64,000 bases of DNA from Tuctoria greenei (GCA_036927565.1 JAYESD010000010.1:115660866-115724865); one strand, 5' to 3'; shown: positions 21,905-36,222, counted from the first letter of the stretch. Notes: a model not told the origin generated them from the sequence alone. Numbers and translations are program-made.

Positions 21905-24900
21905 TGTCACACCTGGTAATAAGAAAACAACCATATGCTTTCCACATGTATGACAGGATCAGTTCAACTCATACATGTGTATATGAAAGTGAAATACCAA
22001 ATATAATACCATGTTCGAGTACATCACCTTATTACATAAATGACCATCCAGTACACATGCAGCGGAAAAACATAACAAGGGCTCCAAACACAGGCGTTGC
22101 ACGGGGGAGCGCCAGCCTAGAGCATCTCTTCGGGGTCTCCGTAGAAGTCCTGGTTCTCCACCTCTGCGTCTTCGTAGACTGGGGGGAAAATATGCAACTA
22201 ACAAGTTTGAGTACCAACGGTACTCGCAAGTTGGGAATCATGTGTGGTTCACAACAAGGAAGACAATTAAAAGGTTAAGCACTATAGCAGTAACAACCTA
22301 CTCTTAATTGTTTATTAAGCACCTATAACTAGGTTAAATCCCAACCAACATCCCAAAATTAATCCAGGTAAGACCGATCCCAAACCAACCATTTAGTAAT
22401 CCATGAGCTAATTATGAATTTGGTTTCCAAGCCGCTCGTGTCCGTGAGCACGACTGTCTAGACAATTTTGACAAAACTCTGCAGAGTGTGTATCCTTTAC
22501 CCACAGTTCGTGATTTCATCCCCTGTTGCCAGGTGGACTAAGGTAAACCTCCCTGATGCCCGTGGTAGCCAACCACAATACACACTTCCGTAGGTGTGTG
22601 GCCAGGAGATCACTTCGAGGTGTTTCCGATGGTTCTCCCAACTTGCAATGGGTACTCTAAGGTTTCACTACTCCAGCACCTGGAGTCTATTTTTCCTCCG
22701 CCAGGAGAAGCCCCCTCTTCAGCCCTGCGGATCCCAAGGCAAAACCCATTCCCCGCCCGTTCAATTACCTATGCTACATTGAGAGAGACCAAATTACTAA
22801 ACCAAGTTGTCCCATATACAATTTTGTGGTGATACTAGAGGGCTTAGCAACTTCTTCCATAAAACGGTCCTTAGAATCCAATAGGTGTCAAGCCCCAAAC
22901 CAAGGTCTTGTGCACGCATGCACCAATCCATACAAAACCCCCTATCAGATTCCTATCTACTAATTTCCATTATAGCCATCAATTCATGAATCAAAGTACT
23001 TCAAATGTAAGCTTGTAAATTAATAGATCATATTTCAATTAAGCATGGCTAAGCGTATTCTAAATAATAATAAAACGCCCAAATCATGTTGACAAGGAAT
23101 ATTGTGGAAAAATCTAGGAAATCATAACATAGGTTAAATATTTTAATTAGCATGCAACTAACTAAAACTTAACAAAACGGGTGCAATATGGTCAAGGAAC
23201 TTGCCTCCAAACTGTGCCTCGGGGTCGTCGGGAAACTGCTGCTCTTGAAGGTTAATGGTGGGTTCTGACCCCGACTCTAAATTACGACGATGCACGAAAA
23301 ATAACATACAATAAGAACATAGTAAAATGCACAATATTCAAATAAACACAAATTCCTATGCAAAAGTGATTTTAGGGTTGAATTTTATTATAGACATACA
23401 TTTGTTGATGAGAATTTAAAGTTAAATGAAATTTAATGAGTAAAACATATTTTTATAGATTTTTATACCATTTTTATACTTATTACAACCCTAAAAATTA
23501 TTTTCTAGAAATTTTATCCTTCAAAATAAGCTTAAAACAGATTTATAATCAATAATATAAATTTTACAATTTTTACATTATTTTTACTAATTATTTCTAT
23601 GAGCAAAACAATTTTTATGAACTAAATATACTTAAAAGTATTTTTATGACCATTTCAGCAACTTAAATGAATTAATCAAAATAATACAGAAAGGAAAATA
23701 AATATAACATATTTAAATCTATTTTTATATTTATTTTATACAAAGTAAGGACTTTTATTTAATTTTTAGAACTAACAGGGGCTTTTCTGCAAATACAGAA
23801 CTGTTCGAGAGGTTAAAATTATTTTTTATTGAGTCCAGGGATTATTCTACAATTTTTCCAGATTTTATTTGCCATTTTATAATTTTCCAGGGGCTTAAAA
23901 ACACTTTTTATTCAATTTACCAGTATTTTCCTAATTTCTAAAAAGTCTAGGGGCTAGTTCAACATTTACAGGGGTTAGACTTGAATTTTAGAACAACTCA
24001 GGGGGTAGCCCACAAGTTTCCAGGGGTTTGAGTGAAATTCCGGCGGCGGGAAGACTAGTTTGAACGTGGGCCGTTGATTATAAATTGGATGGCTCAGATT
24101 TTATTAACCGAAGCGGTACGCTCGGTTCTAATCTCGGCCATAGAAACATAATGGACGATGGGCATTGAGCCACGTCGCCCCGATTAGGGTCAGGCAGCGG
24201 TGAGCGGTGGCGGCGATGCACACGCGGCGGCGGGCTTGCCGGAGACGGCCAAAATCGCACGGCAGAGGCCAAAAGGCACATCTAACTAGCGCACAATGTA
24301 GAGGGGTGCTAGGGAAACTCACTGAAGGTCGTCGCAGGGCCGGAGGAAGGTCGAAAAGTGGACGGCGACGGCGTTGTGCGGCGGATCTCCTCGGTGCCCG
24401 ACGAAGTCAGCGACGCAGAGGCGACAACCACCGTTGAAGATGTCCGGCGGCCTCCTGAGGACACGACAAAGATGTTAGGCAAGGTTTTGGGGTGAGTCAG
24501 TGGGTGAATCGATGGGAACCAAGCTTGCTGAAGCTAGGGTTTTGATCGCCGGGGTGAGGAATTGAGGGGAATGGCCGGGTTTTTATAGGGGATTCGGAGT
24601 AGAAACGGTCGGCGACCATCATGGGCACGACGCGACACTTGATTGGGGTGAAACGGCCGGGAATGAAGAGGGGGAAAAGTGGGCAGCACGGTATTATCAC
24701 ATGCAGGCGTTACGGGAGGTGGGCGACGGGTCTGACAGGCGGGGCCGGCTAGCAGCGAGGGGGAGAGAGAGTGCGACGCGGAGAGAGGCTGGCGCGCGGG
24801 ACCCAGCTGGCAGAGAGAGAGGGTGGGGAGGGGAGGCGCGGGCCGGCGCGGAAGCACGGGGAAAATTGGGCCGGATTGGGGAATTCAGCCCAGGGGCGTT

Positions 24901-25132
24901 TTTCCTTTTTCTTTTCCCTTTTCTTTTTCTTTTCTGTTTTCTTTTTCTTTTGTTTTATGTTTTGAATTTGTAAACCAAATTTCTAATGAATTTGAATTTT
25001 CAAAAATTCACACAATCATTCAAATATGATGCATCTTGCCTTATATGAATTTTATTCCCAAGAAAATGATTTTACTTCTTGAAAAATTAATTTTTACAAT
25101 TTTTTTCTCTCTCTAAAATAGTGGGTGTTACA
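21905..25132 (-). repeat. Tekay-1 5' LTR
   Basis: 3228 bp with the same ends as the 3' LTR. A TATA-like TATAAAA on the minus strand (24587-24581) precedes the presumed transcription start. GC-rich zone about 24170-24860 and a pyrimidine tract about 24900-24950 mirror the other LTR. Confidence 0.85.
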
Positions 25133-25336
25133 CTTTATCAGGATTGGTTTCTTTGGTTGGATCTGCAAGGACATCTTAAAGATAATATCTAATGGAATTG
25201 AGTGATAACTAGCCGTAGAAAAAGAATTCCTTCAGGGATGACTACAGTTCTACGTGACGGATGACATGAAAAAATGGGGTTTCCTTAGCTACAAGTTGAG
25301 TCATGGCAAGTCCCTTACATGGGAGTGAAGAGGAGA

Positions 25337-26667
25337 TGTTGACGCACGATTTTGCTTCTCAAAGCTGGTTCTGAGAGGGTCTACTTTGGCCTGGCTTCGG
25401 TGGGGCAGCGGCACTCGATAGCACCACCTTTGGTCAGCGGCGAAATAGCTTCAAAATGCAGTGAGTTCAGGCATGGAAACAAGAAAAAATTTAGAGAAGG
25501 TAGGGAGAATCCTTGTGCCTACTTTTGTTGTGCACACCAGGGAATAACTCGAGATGAATCAAGAGCTTGAGGGAGGGAGCAAGGGCAAGGTAGTGCTCTG
25601 TTCTCTGTTTGCACGATGAAGACAGAGGCCAGACTCAGAGAGAGTAATAGGGATGCTGTGATATTTTTTAGCTTTGTGGGAGTTGAGCAAGAGGGGGCAC
25701 ATGCACTGGCCCTGCGTGGCACCATGGTAAGAAATAGAGAGGAGTGAAGGGATATGCTCTGTTCTGGGCAATGATAGGTGGGACCCACTAGGCCAACAAA
25801 TTTTTACTCTCTGTTGAATTTACTCACCATATGAAAATGGTCAGAAAATTCTACAATTTGGAACTAGAGCAAACCAACCACAAAAAATTCAAATGTGAAC
25901 TCTAAATTGGCAATTGAAAAAGATCAAAAGAGAATTTGAATTTGAATTCAAATTTTGACTGCTTTCATATGAGCGGATTCAAATAAAAAGTAAATTTGTT
26001 CAAAAATCATCAAATTTGGCAGAGATAATGTTTTAAACATTGGAATGACATTAGTAAATTCAAATTTGGAGTTTGACAATTTGAATTGGAGAATTCGATT
26101 TGATTTTGAAACTCCCACTTAAAGTTTAAACTACATACCCTGCATGAGCGCTATGTACTTATTCAAATTCTTCTAACTCAATTTGATTCATGAGCTAAAA
26201 TTTACACTATGGATTTTAGGGCCTTTACAACATGCTCATAGCGGGAATCATCCTGATGTTGTCAGGCGTAAACTCGTGCCCGATGTGTTGGACCACTAAG
26301 CCCTAGTATTCATCGTTAGCATACTCATGTGTACACTAATAAGCTATGTATATGAGTAATTAGAGCATAGTAGGAGTAGCTTCGTCTCATAACTTGACCT
26401 TCACTAGGACATATTTAGCATTAGTGTAGATTGCTTAAGTGTGTGCCATACTACCCCTATTATCATCTTACCCTTGTTCCAATAAATACTTAGTACCCTA
26501 TACATTGATCATAAGAATAGTGTTTACTTTGCTTTGCTGCCTTCCTTTGGGATAAATATGATACCCTTGGAAATATTCTTGGGTGAAATGCTACAATGAT
26601 ATCTTCTGTATATTTGCGGATCTCATCTCTTACCGGAGATGATTTGTGGTGTTAAAACATACCAACG
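25337..26667 (+). repeat. Athila-like LTR (5' side), plus strand
   Basis: Begins TGTTGACGCACGATTTTGC at 25337 and ends ACATACCAACG at 26667, where the last base of the expected CA is mutated to G. The last 200 bases (AAATACTTAGTACCCTATAC, CTGCCTTCCTTTGG, GATCTCATCTCTTACCG) match the end of the LTR at 43643-44832 and, inverted, the LTR at 2847-4400. Its first half does not resemble either. The 204 bases before it (25133-25336) I cannot assign. Confidence 0.55.
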
Positions 26668-28624
26668 AGCATTTCTGGAGCTGCTGCCGGGGAAGGCGAA
26701 AAGAAAGTGAAGGATAGCTATCACTTATGATTAAGCTATAGGTACTAGTAATTATTAGATAGGATTACCCTTGCTTTGTTTTTCTCCTGTGTGTGAAAAC
26801 ATAATAGTGTTTGGCTAGCCCATTTCATGGGACAACCAATTAAGATGCAAGTACTCAACTGCAAAACCATCTTAAGGCATTCCTCGACAACTTCTTCCTG
26901 TTGGGCAACACCATTGCCTATCACAGGAGGCGCATCTATCCCCAAAGCTTGGGGAGGCTCCAAGATTTTATCTTTGTTTGCCATCACCATTGGGTGGATA
27001 GTGGGCTCATCGTCCAGCACTCCTACGACGGGTTGATTTCACGACCCGTGATCACATTCATGCTAAAACTGGAGGTAGCTTCTTCTCAATTACCATGAGA
27101 AGGATGAAGATTTAATTGAGAAGAAGGTCACAATTCAAACGGGTGGATCAATGAATGCTTCAGTTCCGTCACCATAGAATGCACACCATTGACAAGGTGG
27201 ACATGCTAGCCACGGAATTGGACCTATTGAAAGAGAAAGAAGCTTAAGCCAATGGAGAAGTTTTTGAATGATCCAAGCCATGGATATTCACATGATTTCT
27301 TAAATTCCATGTCAACATGGGACACTTGGGGATTTATTTCCTTAATACCCATTAGGATCCTTCATCTCCAAACAACAACTCCAATGGCCACCACAGACAG
27401 GGAGGTCAAGAGTGGATTCAATACAATCAAGGTGGCTACGTGAATTTGAATTACAACGGATTAAACTTCAACTAGCCTACCTTGAAGTATCATGTCCAGA
27501 CCAATAAGAAATCAATGACAACATACCCAGGAAACAATTAGCCAAGAATAAGACATTTGAAAAGAATTCAAGATCCAAGGGTTCCACAATCACCTGTTGG
27601 ACCCTACACTCCAATCAAGCCCGTGCAACTTTGGGCAATGCAACATTGTGGATGAAGTGTTTCATGTTTGGTTGTGGAGTCCACATGTCATCATGTCCAA
27701 GGAAGCTTTTGATCTTAGATCAAGTATGGTTGAATCGAAAGAACATCTTGAAGGTCAAAGTGACACCCCTACAAGTGGGCAACCTCATTGCCTCCATGGG
27801 GAAACCAAGTCATGAGAGGACTCTGTCATGTTGCGATGACATTCTAAGAAGATGAAGAAGAAAAGGGCCATTCAAATGGCCCAAGTCCATTGAGCTGCCA
27901 AAAAAGGAATGGCGGAAGAAGGACAAGCCTCACCAAGTTCATGAAAGAACACCTTCAAGAAGGAAAAGTCATCGCAACATCTACAAGTCTCCATCAAGGT
28001 GACAATGAGGTCGGGGCCACCATGTGCCCCACTTGTCCAAATGGCAGCCAAAGGAGGTTTGTCATGTCAAGAAGAAAAGTCATCCACACCTTCATCTCTG
28101 GATATGGATGACACATCATCAGGCTCAACAGGGCGGAGATAAGTCCCACTCATTGGACTTCAAAAATTCGGTGAGTCCTTGCCAATAGGTTGGTAGTTTT
28201 CTCATATTTGATTTTCCAATTGCATATTTGAATTCATCATCAACCCTTGCATTTGCATTTAGCATGTTTGAATTTTCACACTTGCATGTTGGAAAGTAAA
28301 ATTTCCAACCATCAGAAAACTAAAATTTCAAATTACGAAATAAATTTATTTGGATATAAACTTTGGGCATAACCACTTGAATTCATCTTCCTAATTAAAC
28401 AAAAAATATTTACCTTGATCTCCATTGCATTTGCAAGTTATTTCAAGTTGGGTCAGACAATTTGACAAGAGGTTCAATTTGTTTTTGGCTAACGTAACCC
28501 GTTTGCGAGTTGTTTTGTTTGTTCTTGATTTTAGTGCAGCCAGGAGGAAATGTGTAAAGAGGTTATCTGGCAAGAAGAAAGAGAACCTCATCATGCTCAA
28601 GGCACCATTGGGAGGATTCAAGTG
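26668..28624 (+). mobile_element. Internal part (left) of an Athila-like element without recognisable pol
   Basis: A primer-binding site TGGAGCTGCTGCCGGGGA lies at 26676-26693 (tRNA-Asp-type, two changes from the usual GGCGCCGTTGCC). Downstream is AT-rich sequence with short, broken frames. Fragments near 27480-27800 (for example TYPGNN, PQSPVGPYTPIKPVQLW across frames) look gag-like but I cannot name the family. No RT or integrase motif is seen. It is interrupted at 28625 by Tekay-2 and resumes at 40638. Confidence 0.5.
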
Positions 28625-31600
28625 TGTCACACCTGGTCATCGTAAAGATGAACATAAGCTAATCACATGTGCGCCAGGATCAGTTGAATCGTACATGCGT
28701 CGACGAAAGTGAAATATCATACATTGCCATGTTCGATTACATAAATAGTCTTACAGTACGACCCGACAGTCTACAAAAACACACCACAAATATTTACATC
28801 AACTACAAAGTTCACCAAGTCCAAACTACAGAGAAGACTAATAGATGAGAGTAGCTCCAACTCCACAGGCAGCCGTTGCGCGTGAGGTCGCCAGCCTAGA
28901 CCAAGTCCTCTGGGTTGACGAAGAAGTCCTCCGGTGCCGCTTCTTCTTCTTCATATTCTAATGGAAAATTAAACGCTTGAGTACATAGAGTACTCAGCAA
29001 GTGCGGGAAGAGATGATATGATTGGCTAAAGTAAGGAAAGGCCAACTATGGCTTAGCACTATGCTTAGGACCTAACCTTAGCTTCCATTTATCAATATCA
29101 CAATTCAAGAAGTATCAACACATGAGTAATGATAATGAATGTAACTTGATTCATAATTAACCACCATTTCCCAACCATAAACTAATTATGAACTGGCCCC
29201 AAGCCGCTCTTGTCCGTGAGCACGGCTGTCATGACAGTTTTACCAAATCTCTGCAGAGTGTACCCTTTTCCCACAAGCAGTGATTTCATCCCCTGTTGCC
29301 AGGTGGACTAAGTGAACCTCCCCGATTGCCCGTGGTAGCTAACCACATTTCACACTTCCTTTGGTGTGAGGCCAGGAGATCTCTACATGGTCTTTACAAA
29401 GGTACTCCTGACTAGTGCTAGCCCTCTAAGGTTTCCACCACTGGTGATTCTCGGAGTAACCCTCCGCCCCAGAGCCCCCTCTTGAGCCTTGCGGATCCCA
29501 GAGCAGATCACCCGCATCATTCCCCGCACCATCCAACCACTAGCATTTCATCGGGAGAAACCTAATTAATTGACCAAGCTGCCCCATCTCAGTCTCGTGG
29601 TGGTACTATAAAGCTTAGTGGTTTCCTCCATAAACCGGTCCTTAGAATTCGGTGGTAACAAACCCCAATCCCGGGTCTCGTGCAAACTGCACCATACCAA
29701 TACTAACCAACCACCAGATTCCTATCCACTACAATTGTGTAATTACCACAAGTTCAAGTAACCATAAAGTTTAATGTAGCACAATTGTATAAAGTCCCAA
29801 TCCCAAGATTTAAGCATGGCTAAGCATAACTATGACCTATCTACTTCCCAACCCATTTCAGGTAACAAGGAATTATATGGAACAGGGCATGTAAACATGA
29901 AGTAGGACATCAATTTAATTAGCATGCATCTATCTAAATCCCTAGAATTGGTACAAGATGGTCAAGGGCACTTGCCTTCGTTGAAGACTTGAGTGTAGGA
30001 GAAGTCCTGGTCTTGGAGGTTAAGATTAGGGTCGTAGTACGACTCTAGATATATACCCAAGCATGGCAAGAATAGAATAAAGCTAAATAAGTAAAGGGCA
30101 CGCAAAACAATGCATCACAACACACATAAGCATAAAATCCTATACTAATGCGTCCCTACGAAGTATTTATTACTTAACATGGCCAAAGTATGCATTTCAT
30201 ATTTATCCTACATTTTTGGGATTTAATTATAGCCTAAAACCATTTTTATTGAATTTTCTATGGCCAAAATGTATTTTTAAACACTTATAATAAATATTCC
30301 ATGGACAAAATATATTTCAACTGAACCCTACAATTTACTCACAGCATAAAATAATTTATACCAATTTTTCCTAACATTTCTAAACTTAATTACCATTTTT
30401 ATCTATTTTCTATACCTCAAATACACCTAAAAACCATATTCAGCAAATAAATAAAAGTCCAGGGACTGGAAAATAAGATTAAAACACTGTACAGGGGCTA
30501 AATCTACAATTCTATAAATTTCCAGGGGTTAAATTGACTATTTAAACGATTTAAACCAATTCCAGAAAGTCCAGGGGCTAGACTGTGAATTCTGAGGGCT
30601 AGATTTGAATTACAGCAAGGGTCAGGGGGTAGCTAGTGAATTTCCAGGGGCCACGATGCAAATGCGCAGGCGGGAAAAGAACTTTGAATGTGGGCCATTG
30701 GATCTTAATTGGACGCACGGGATTTAAAATACCGAACCGTTACGATGTTATAATCTCAGCCGTTGGCCAGGAATGGACGACTCTGGTTGAGCCACGTCGG
30801 CCCAACCGTCGCCAGCGCGGCGCGCGGCGGCGCCCGACGGCTGTCGGCGGCGATCTCGCCGGAGATCACCCCAAAACGCGAAATACACCCTAATTCTAGG
30901 AACAAAGCGCATAGAAATGAAGAGGGAGGCATGGCGATCTCACCAGAGGCGTTGATCGGGCTCAGGGAGGAGAGGAAGACGCCAACGACGAAGAATGGTG
31001 GCGGTGCTCGTCGGAGTTCGATGATCCGGCGGTGCAGTGGCGATCTACCCAAGCCAACACGTCCAACGTGTCCCTGGTGAAGCGGCGATCACGTCAGGCC
31101 AAGAAAATGGGGAGGAGGGGGGCTGCAGCGACGGGAACGCGAGCGCCGAGGTGACTCACCGGTGATGAAGGTCTAGGGTTCCGGGGGGGCTCGGTTGAGG
31201 GGGAAAATGGGGGCGCCGGCTCCTCTTAAGCGCGGAGGGGGGTGCGGTTGTGGCGCTCGGCCGAAATTGGAGCGGGGGGGAGTGGTTCCGAGGGAGGGGG
31301 AGAAGTGGGCGCGGGGTGGGCACGGCAGTTGCGCGCGGGAAGGAGGGAAGGCGACGGTTGCGCCCTGGAGAAGATGACAGGTGGGGTCCGCGGTGCAGAG
31401 AGAGAAGGGAGGGGGGCGGGGTTGGGCTGGCGGGGGAAGGAATGGGAATTGGGCCAGGGGAGAAGTTGGCCCAGGGAGGGGGTTTATTTCTTTTTCTTTT
31501 TCTTTTTCCTTTCTTTTCTTTTTATTTTAATTCAAATTCAAATTTTAAACGGATGCTACTCGTTTGAACTTCAAAAATCACCCAAAAATGCATACAACTA

Positions 31601-31649
31601 TGATCAAGGGTTTGAGCAAATTTTTATACATGAAATGATGGGTGTTACA
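28625..31649 (-). repeat. Tekay-2 3' LTR
   Basis: TGTCACACC...GGTGTTACA on the plus strand. Nearly identical to 37599-40632. GC-rich in its right third (about 30780-31450), with a pyrimidine tract near 31487-31520. Short ORFs in that zone are not supported. Confidence 0.92.
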
Positions 31650-31687
31650 ACTCTACCCCCCTTAAAAGGAATCTCGCCCTCGAGATT
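31650..31687 (-). other. Polypurine tract and conserved hairpin, Tekay-2
   Basis: The minus strand reads AAGGGGGGTAGAGT directly before the LTR. The inverted repeat AATCTCG-CCCT-CGAGATT at 31670-31687 sits between the pol stop (31696) and the tract, as in Tekay-1. Confidence 0.75.
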
Positions 31688-31695
31688 CGAACGTC

Positions 31696-34600
31696 CTAAG
31701 AGAATAGATGAGGGAAATCTGCCTTGATATCTTCTTCTCTTTCCCATGTTGCTTCTGCCTCTGAATGATGTCTCCATTGCACTTTACACATGCGAATGAC
31801 TTTGTTTCTTGTGACCTTTTCTAGTGTCTCAAGTATCTTGACAGGCTGCTCCACATAAGACAAGTCTTCCTGTATATCCACTGCTTCCATAGGCAATTGC
31901 TCTTGAGGCACTCTTAAGCACTTCTTAAGCTGTGATACATGGAACACATTATGCACATCTGACAAGTGTGGTGGAAGCTCAAGCTGATATGCTACTTCAC
32001 CTCGTCTTTCGAGTATCTGGAACGGACCAATATAGCGTGGTGACAACTTGCCTCTTACTTTAAATCTTCTCAACCCTCTCATAGGTGACACCTTCAAGTA
32101 CACATAATCACCAACTTCAAATGTGAGATCACGTCTTCGAGTATCCGCGTAACTCTTCTGTCTTGTTTGAGCTGCCTTTAGATTCTTCCGAATTTCTTGT
32201 ACTTGTCTTTCAGCCTCTTGTAATACGTCAGGCCCAAAGACTTGACTTTCCCCAGTTTGATTCCAAAACAACGGTGTCCTACATTTTCGCCCATACAATG
32301 CTTCAAAAGGAGACATCTTCAAACTGGCTTGATAACTGTTGTTGTAAGAAAATTCGGCATATGGCAGATTCTTGTCCCAACATTTGCTATTCTTTAAAGC
32401 ACACGCTCTCAACATGTCTTCTAATATCTGGTTGGTGCGTTCTGTCTGACCATCAGTTTGAGGATGATACGCCGAACTGAAATTTAGACGGGTATCCATT
32501 GATTCATGCAACTTCTGCCAGAATCTTGAGGTGAATTGGGTGCCTCTGTCTGAAATGATCTTCTTAGGAACTCCATGTAAGCATACAATCCTGGAGATGT
32601 ACAGTTCCGCCAATTTGGGACCATTGTAGGTCTCTTTAACAGGAATAAAGTGAGCAACTTTAGTTAGACGGTCCACAATAACCCATATAGAATCATATCC
32701 AGACTGTGTTCTTGGTAGTCCCACAATGAAATCCATACTAATTTCTTCCCATTTCCATTCTGGCACTTTGATTGGTTGCAATAACCCTGCCGGTCTTTGA
32801 TGTTCCGCCTTAATCAATTGACATGTATCACATATGGCCACATATTCTGCTACATCCCGTTTCATTCCATGCCACCAATATCGATCTTTAAGGTCTTGAT
32901 ACATCTTTGTGCTTCCGGGATGAATGGAGTATGATGAGTCATGAGCTTCTCTTAATATCAACTCTTTAATCTCCTTGATATCTGGAACACAAATCCTCTT
33001 TCCAAGCCATAAGGTTCCTTGTTCATCCTCTCTAAAGTTCGGAGCTTTCCCTTTCTTCATCAACTGTTTGATCTCCTTGACCTTCTCATCATTCTTTTGT
33101 CCTTCTCGTATATCACGTTCAAGGGTTGAGTCCACTTCCATAGCAACTGCTTCAGTGCTAGACACTAGACATAGGTTTAACCTTGCAAACTCTTCACATA
33201 ACTGGGGTTGAAGAGCTTGTACTGACAAGTTATTGCTTTGTCCCTTCCTGCTTAGAGCATCAGCGACCACATTAGCCTTGCCTGGATGGTAGTTGATTCC
33301 CACATCAAAATCATTTATTAACTCCAACCAACGACGTTGCCTGAGATTAAGATCCGGTTGTGTGAATATGTATTTCAAGCTCTTGTGATCTATGTATATC
33401 TTAGTCCTTTTTCCCATCAAGTAGTGTCTCCATATCTTCAAAGCATGAACAACAGCTGCCAATTCTAAATCATGTGTTGGATAGTTCCTCTCATGTTTCC
33501 GAAGCTGTCTTGAAGCATAGGCCACAACATGTCCCCCTTGCATTAAGACACATCCTAAACCATGACCAGATGCATCACAATAGACCACAAACTCCTTCTG
33601 CATATCAGGCATCACCAATACCGGTGCACTGGTCAACCTCTTCTTCAATTCGGCGAAGCTTACTTCACATTCGGGGGTCCATTTGAAAGCAACTCCTTTC
33701 TCAAGCAACTTGGTTAGTGGTCGAGAGATCTTTGAAAATCCCTCGATGAATCGACGGTAGTAACCATCCATACCTAAGAATCTTCGTATATCATGTACAC
33801 TCTCAGGTGTTTCCCACTTAAGAACATCGGCCACTTTGCCTGAATCCACTGCTATACCTCCTTCGGATATGACATGTCCCAAAAATGATACCTCCTTTAG
33901 CCAAAACTCACACTTACTAAGTTTGGCATACAGTTGATGTTGGCGAAGCTTCTGTAGGGCCATCCTGAGGTGCTCCTCATGCTCTTCTTCAGTCTTGGAG
34001 TAGATAAGTATGTCATCGATGAATACCACTACAAACTTGTCCAAGTACTCCATGAATACCTTGTTCATAAGATACATAAAATATGTCGGAGCATTGGTCA
34101 ATCCAAACGACATAACTGTATACTCGTATAATCCATATCGAGAGACAAATGCCGTCTTGGGAATATCTGATGGTCTAATCTTCAGCTGGTGGTAGCCCGA
34201 ACGAAGATCAATCTTGGAAAACACACATGCTCCTCTCAACTGATCAAACAAATCTTCAATCCTTGGTAGTGGATATTTATTCTTGATCGTTACCTCATTT
34301 AAAGCACGGTAATCCACACACAACCTTTGAGTTCCATCCTTCTTAGGTACAAATATAACTGGTGCTCCCGAAGGCGATGAGCTAGGGCGAATATATCCTT
34401 TTGCCAATAACTCCTCAATATGATCCTTTAGTTTAGCTAATTGTTTAGCATCCATTCTATATGGCCTCTTATATATTGGGGCCGTTCCAGGTACTAGTTC
34501 AATGACAAATTCAATCTCTCGATCAGGGGGCATACCTGGTAAGTCATCTGGGAATACATCCGGAAATTCCTTCACAATCCTGATGTCTTTGGTACTCTCA

Positions 34601-36222
34601 AGATGGTTGAGTTGTACTACTACCTCTTGTGTCTGATCTGGTTTGAACTCCACTGTAGTGCCATCCGGGTGTGTTAAGCAGACAGTTCTAGTTGCACAAT
34701 GAATTACTCCTTGATTCTTCGTCAACCAGTCCATTCCCAGAATGATATCTAATCCTTGTGAGTCCAACACTATTAGGTTGGCCCAAAAGACTACCCCCCT
34801 TATGTTTATACTCACTCTTCGGCATAGATGCCTTGCCACCATCTCTCCTCCAGGAGAGTTTATCAATAATGGCCCATTCAAGAATGTAACTACCATGTCA
34901 TGCTTCTTTATGAAATCCTTGGATATAAATGAATGTGTAGCACCAGAATCAAACAATATGGTGGCGGGGTGGGAGTTAACAGAAAACATACCGATCACCA
35001 CATCAGGCGCTTCCTGTGCTTGCTCCAGAGTCACATGGTTGACACGACCAGATGGGTTTTGTTGCTTCTTTGGACAACTGCTGGCATAATGTCCCCATTC
35101 TCCGCACTTGTAACATTGTACTCCCGCAGCATTATTTGGGCCCTTGTTGCCTCCTGATTGGTTTCTTGGGGGTTGGCCATTTGAACGGTTAGCTGGAGCT
35201 GAAGGGCGGGGTGGCTGCATCTGCTGACGTGGGGGTTGCATTGGCTGGCGTGGTGGCTGCTGCTGCTGCTGCTGGCGCATTGGCTGGTTGTAGGGAGTGG
35301 GTGGCCTGTAGTTGGAGTTCGAAAACCTCTGTCCCGAGTAGTTCATGGGGCGAGTCATTTGGCTTGCAGGCGGAGGGTTAAGACGGGGGCGCACATTGCT
35401 GCTAGAGGCATGTGCCATAGTCAACTTCCTTTTTCTTTCCTCATCATCCAATTCCTTTTTAGTCCTTTCCACTTCAAAAGCTTTGTCAACCAGCTTCTGA
35501 AAGTCGCCGTAGTCGCTGGAAGACATGGCGAACTTTAACTCCTTGTCCAATCCATTCTTGAAGCGGAATTGTTTCTTGGAGTCAGTATCCACATCGGTTG
35601 GAGCATAGCGGGACAACTGGGTGAATGCATTCAAATAGGCCCTCACAGTCATACGGCCTTGCTTTAACATCAGGAACTCTTCACGTCTTGCTTGTATTTC
35701 TCCTTCTGGCACAAAGTAATTGCGGAAGTTGGTCCTAAATTCTTCCCAGGTAATGTTTTCTGGGTCCCGGTGAGCTTCAGTAAAGGCAGTCCACTAGTCG
35801 GCTGCCGGTCCTTGGAGTTGATGGGAGGCTAATAGTACTTTCTCCCTTCCTTCACAGTGGATGAGCCTCAGCTTGCTTTCAATGGTTTGGAGCCAATCAT
35901 CGGCATCCATGGGTTCGGTGACTGTGGCGAAAGTGGGTGGATGAGTGTTCAGGAAGTCCCTTAGGAAGGACCTAGGTGGAAAAGGTGGTGGTGGCGGAAG
36001 GTTGTAATTTGGTGGTGGTGGGGGTGGGGCTTGTTGCAGGTTGGTGACAATCTGAGTGAGGTTATTAAGCAGCTGGGTTTGGATGGCCATCATCTGCTGC
36101 ATTTGCTGCGCGGCTGGGGCCCCTCGGGCACCCCTACCATTCCATCCTGGCACACCTCCAAGTCCTTCATCTTGGGGCACAGCGCCCCTTCCACGACCTC
36201 TACCTCTACCTCTTCCAGACAT
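31696..36222 (-). CDS. Tekay-2 gag-pol polyprotein (single frame, one internal stop)
   Basis: One frame encodes gag, protease, RT, RNase H, integrase and chromodomain. I choose the ATG at 36222 (MSGRGRGRG) because it aligns with the gag start of Tekay-1; an upstream in-frame ATG at 36333 exists. The only lesion I see is TAG at 35794-35796 (codon 143), where a gag-core Trp is expected (AAD-stop-WTAF). Counting residues from 35712: CCHC knuckle CYKCGEWGHYASSC 200-213; protease DSG 255-257; RT FIDD 564-567; RNase H starts at YCDASG near 711; integrase H924, H931, C961, C964 and catalytic D994, D1055, E1091 (35-residue spacing between the last two); chromodomain about 1285-1338 (31860-31699) with VQWRHHSEAEATWE. 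All catalytic residues visible are intact, so the copy could serve as a near-complete reference for the family. Confidence 0.93.

Larger units (their letters stand above)
12764..25132 (-). mobile_element. Tekay-1: decayed Tekay/Del-type chromovirus (Ty3/Gypsy)
   Basis: Structure on the minus strand: 5' LTR (25132-21905), initiator-Met-type primer-binding site, a remnant of the H3-like extra ORF, gag, protease, RT, RNase H, integrase with chromodomain, hairpin and polypurine tract, 3' LTR (16065-12764). LTRs start TGTCACACCTGG and end GGGTGTTACA. The coding part has many stops and frameshifts. Flanking pentamers do not match (TAGCA on the left, CTTTA on the right). Confidence 0.85.

Noticed and set aside
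35794..35796. Programmed readthrough of the TAG in Tekay-2 gag
   Set aside because: The stop replaces a Trp of the gag core rather than lying at a gag-pol boundary, and Tekay-1 has Trp at the same position, so mutation is the simpler explanation.
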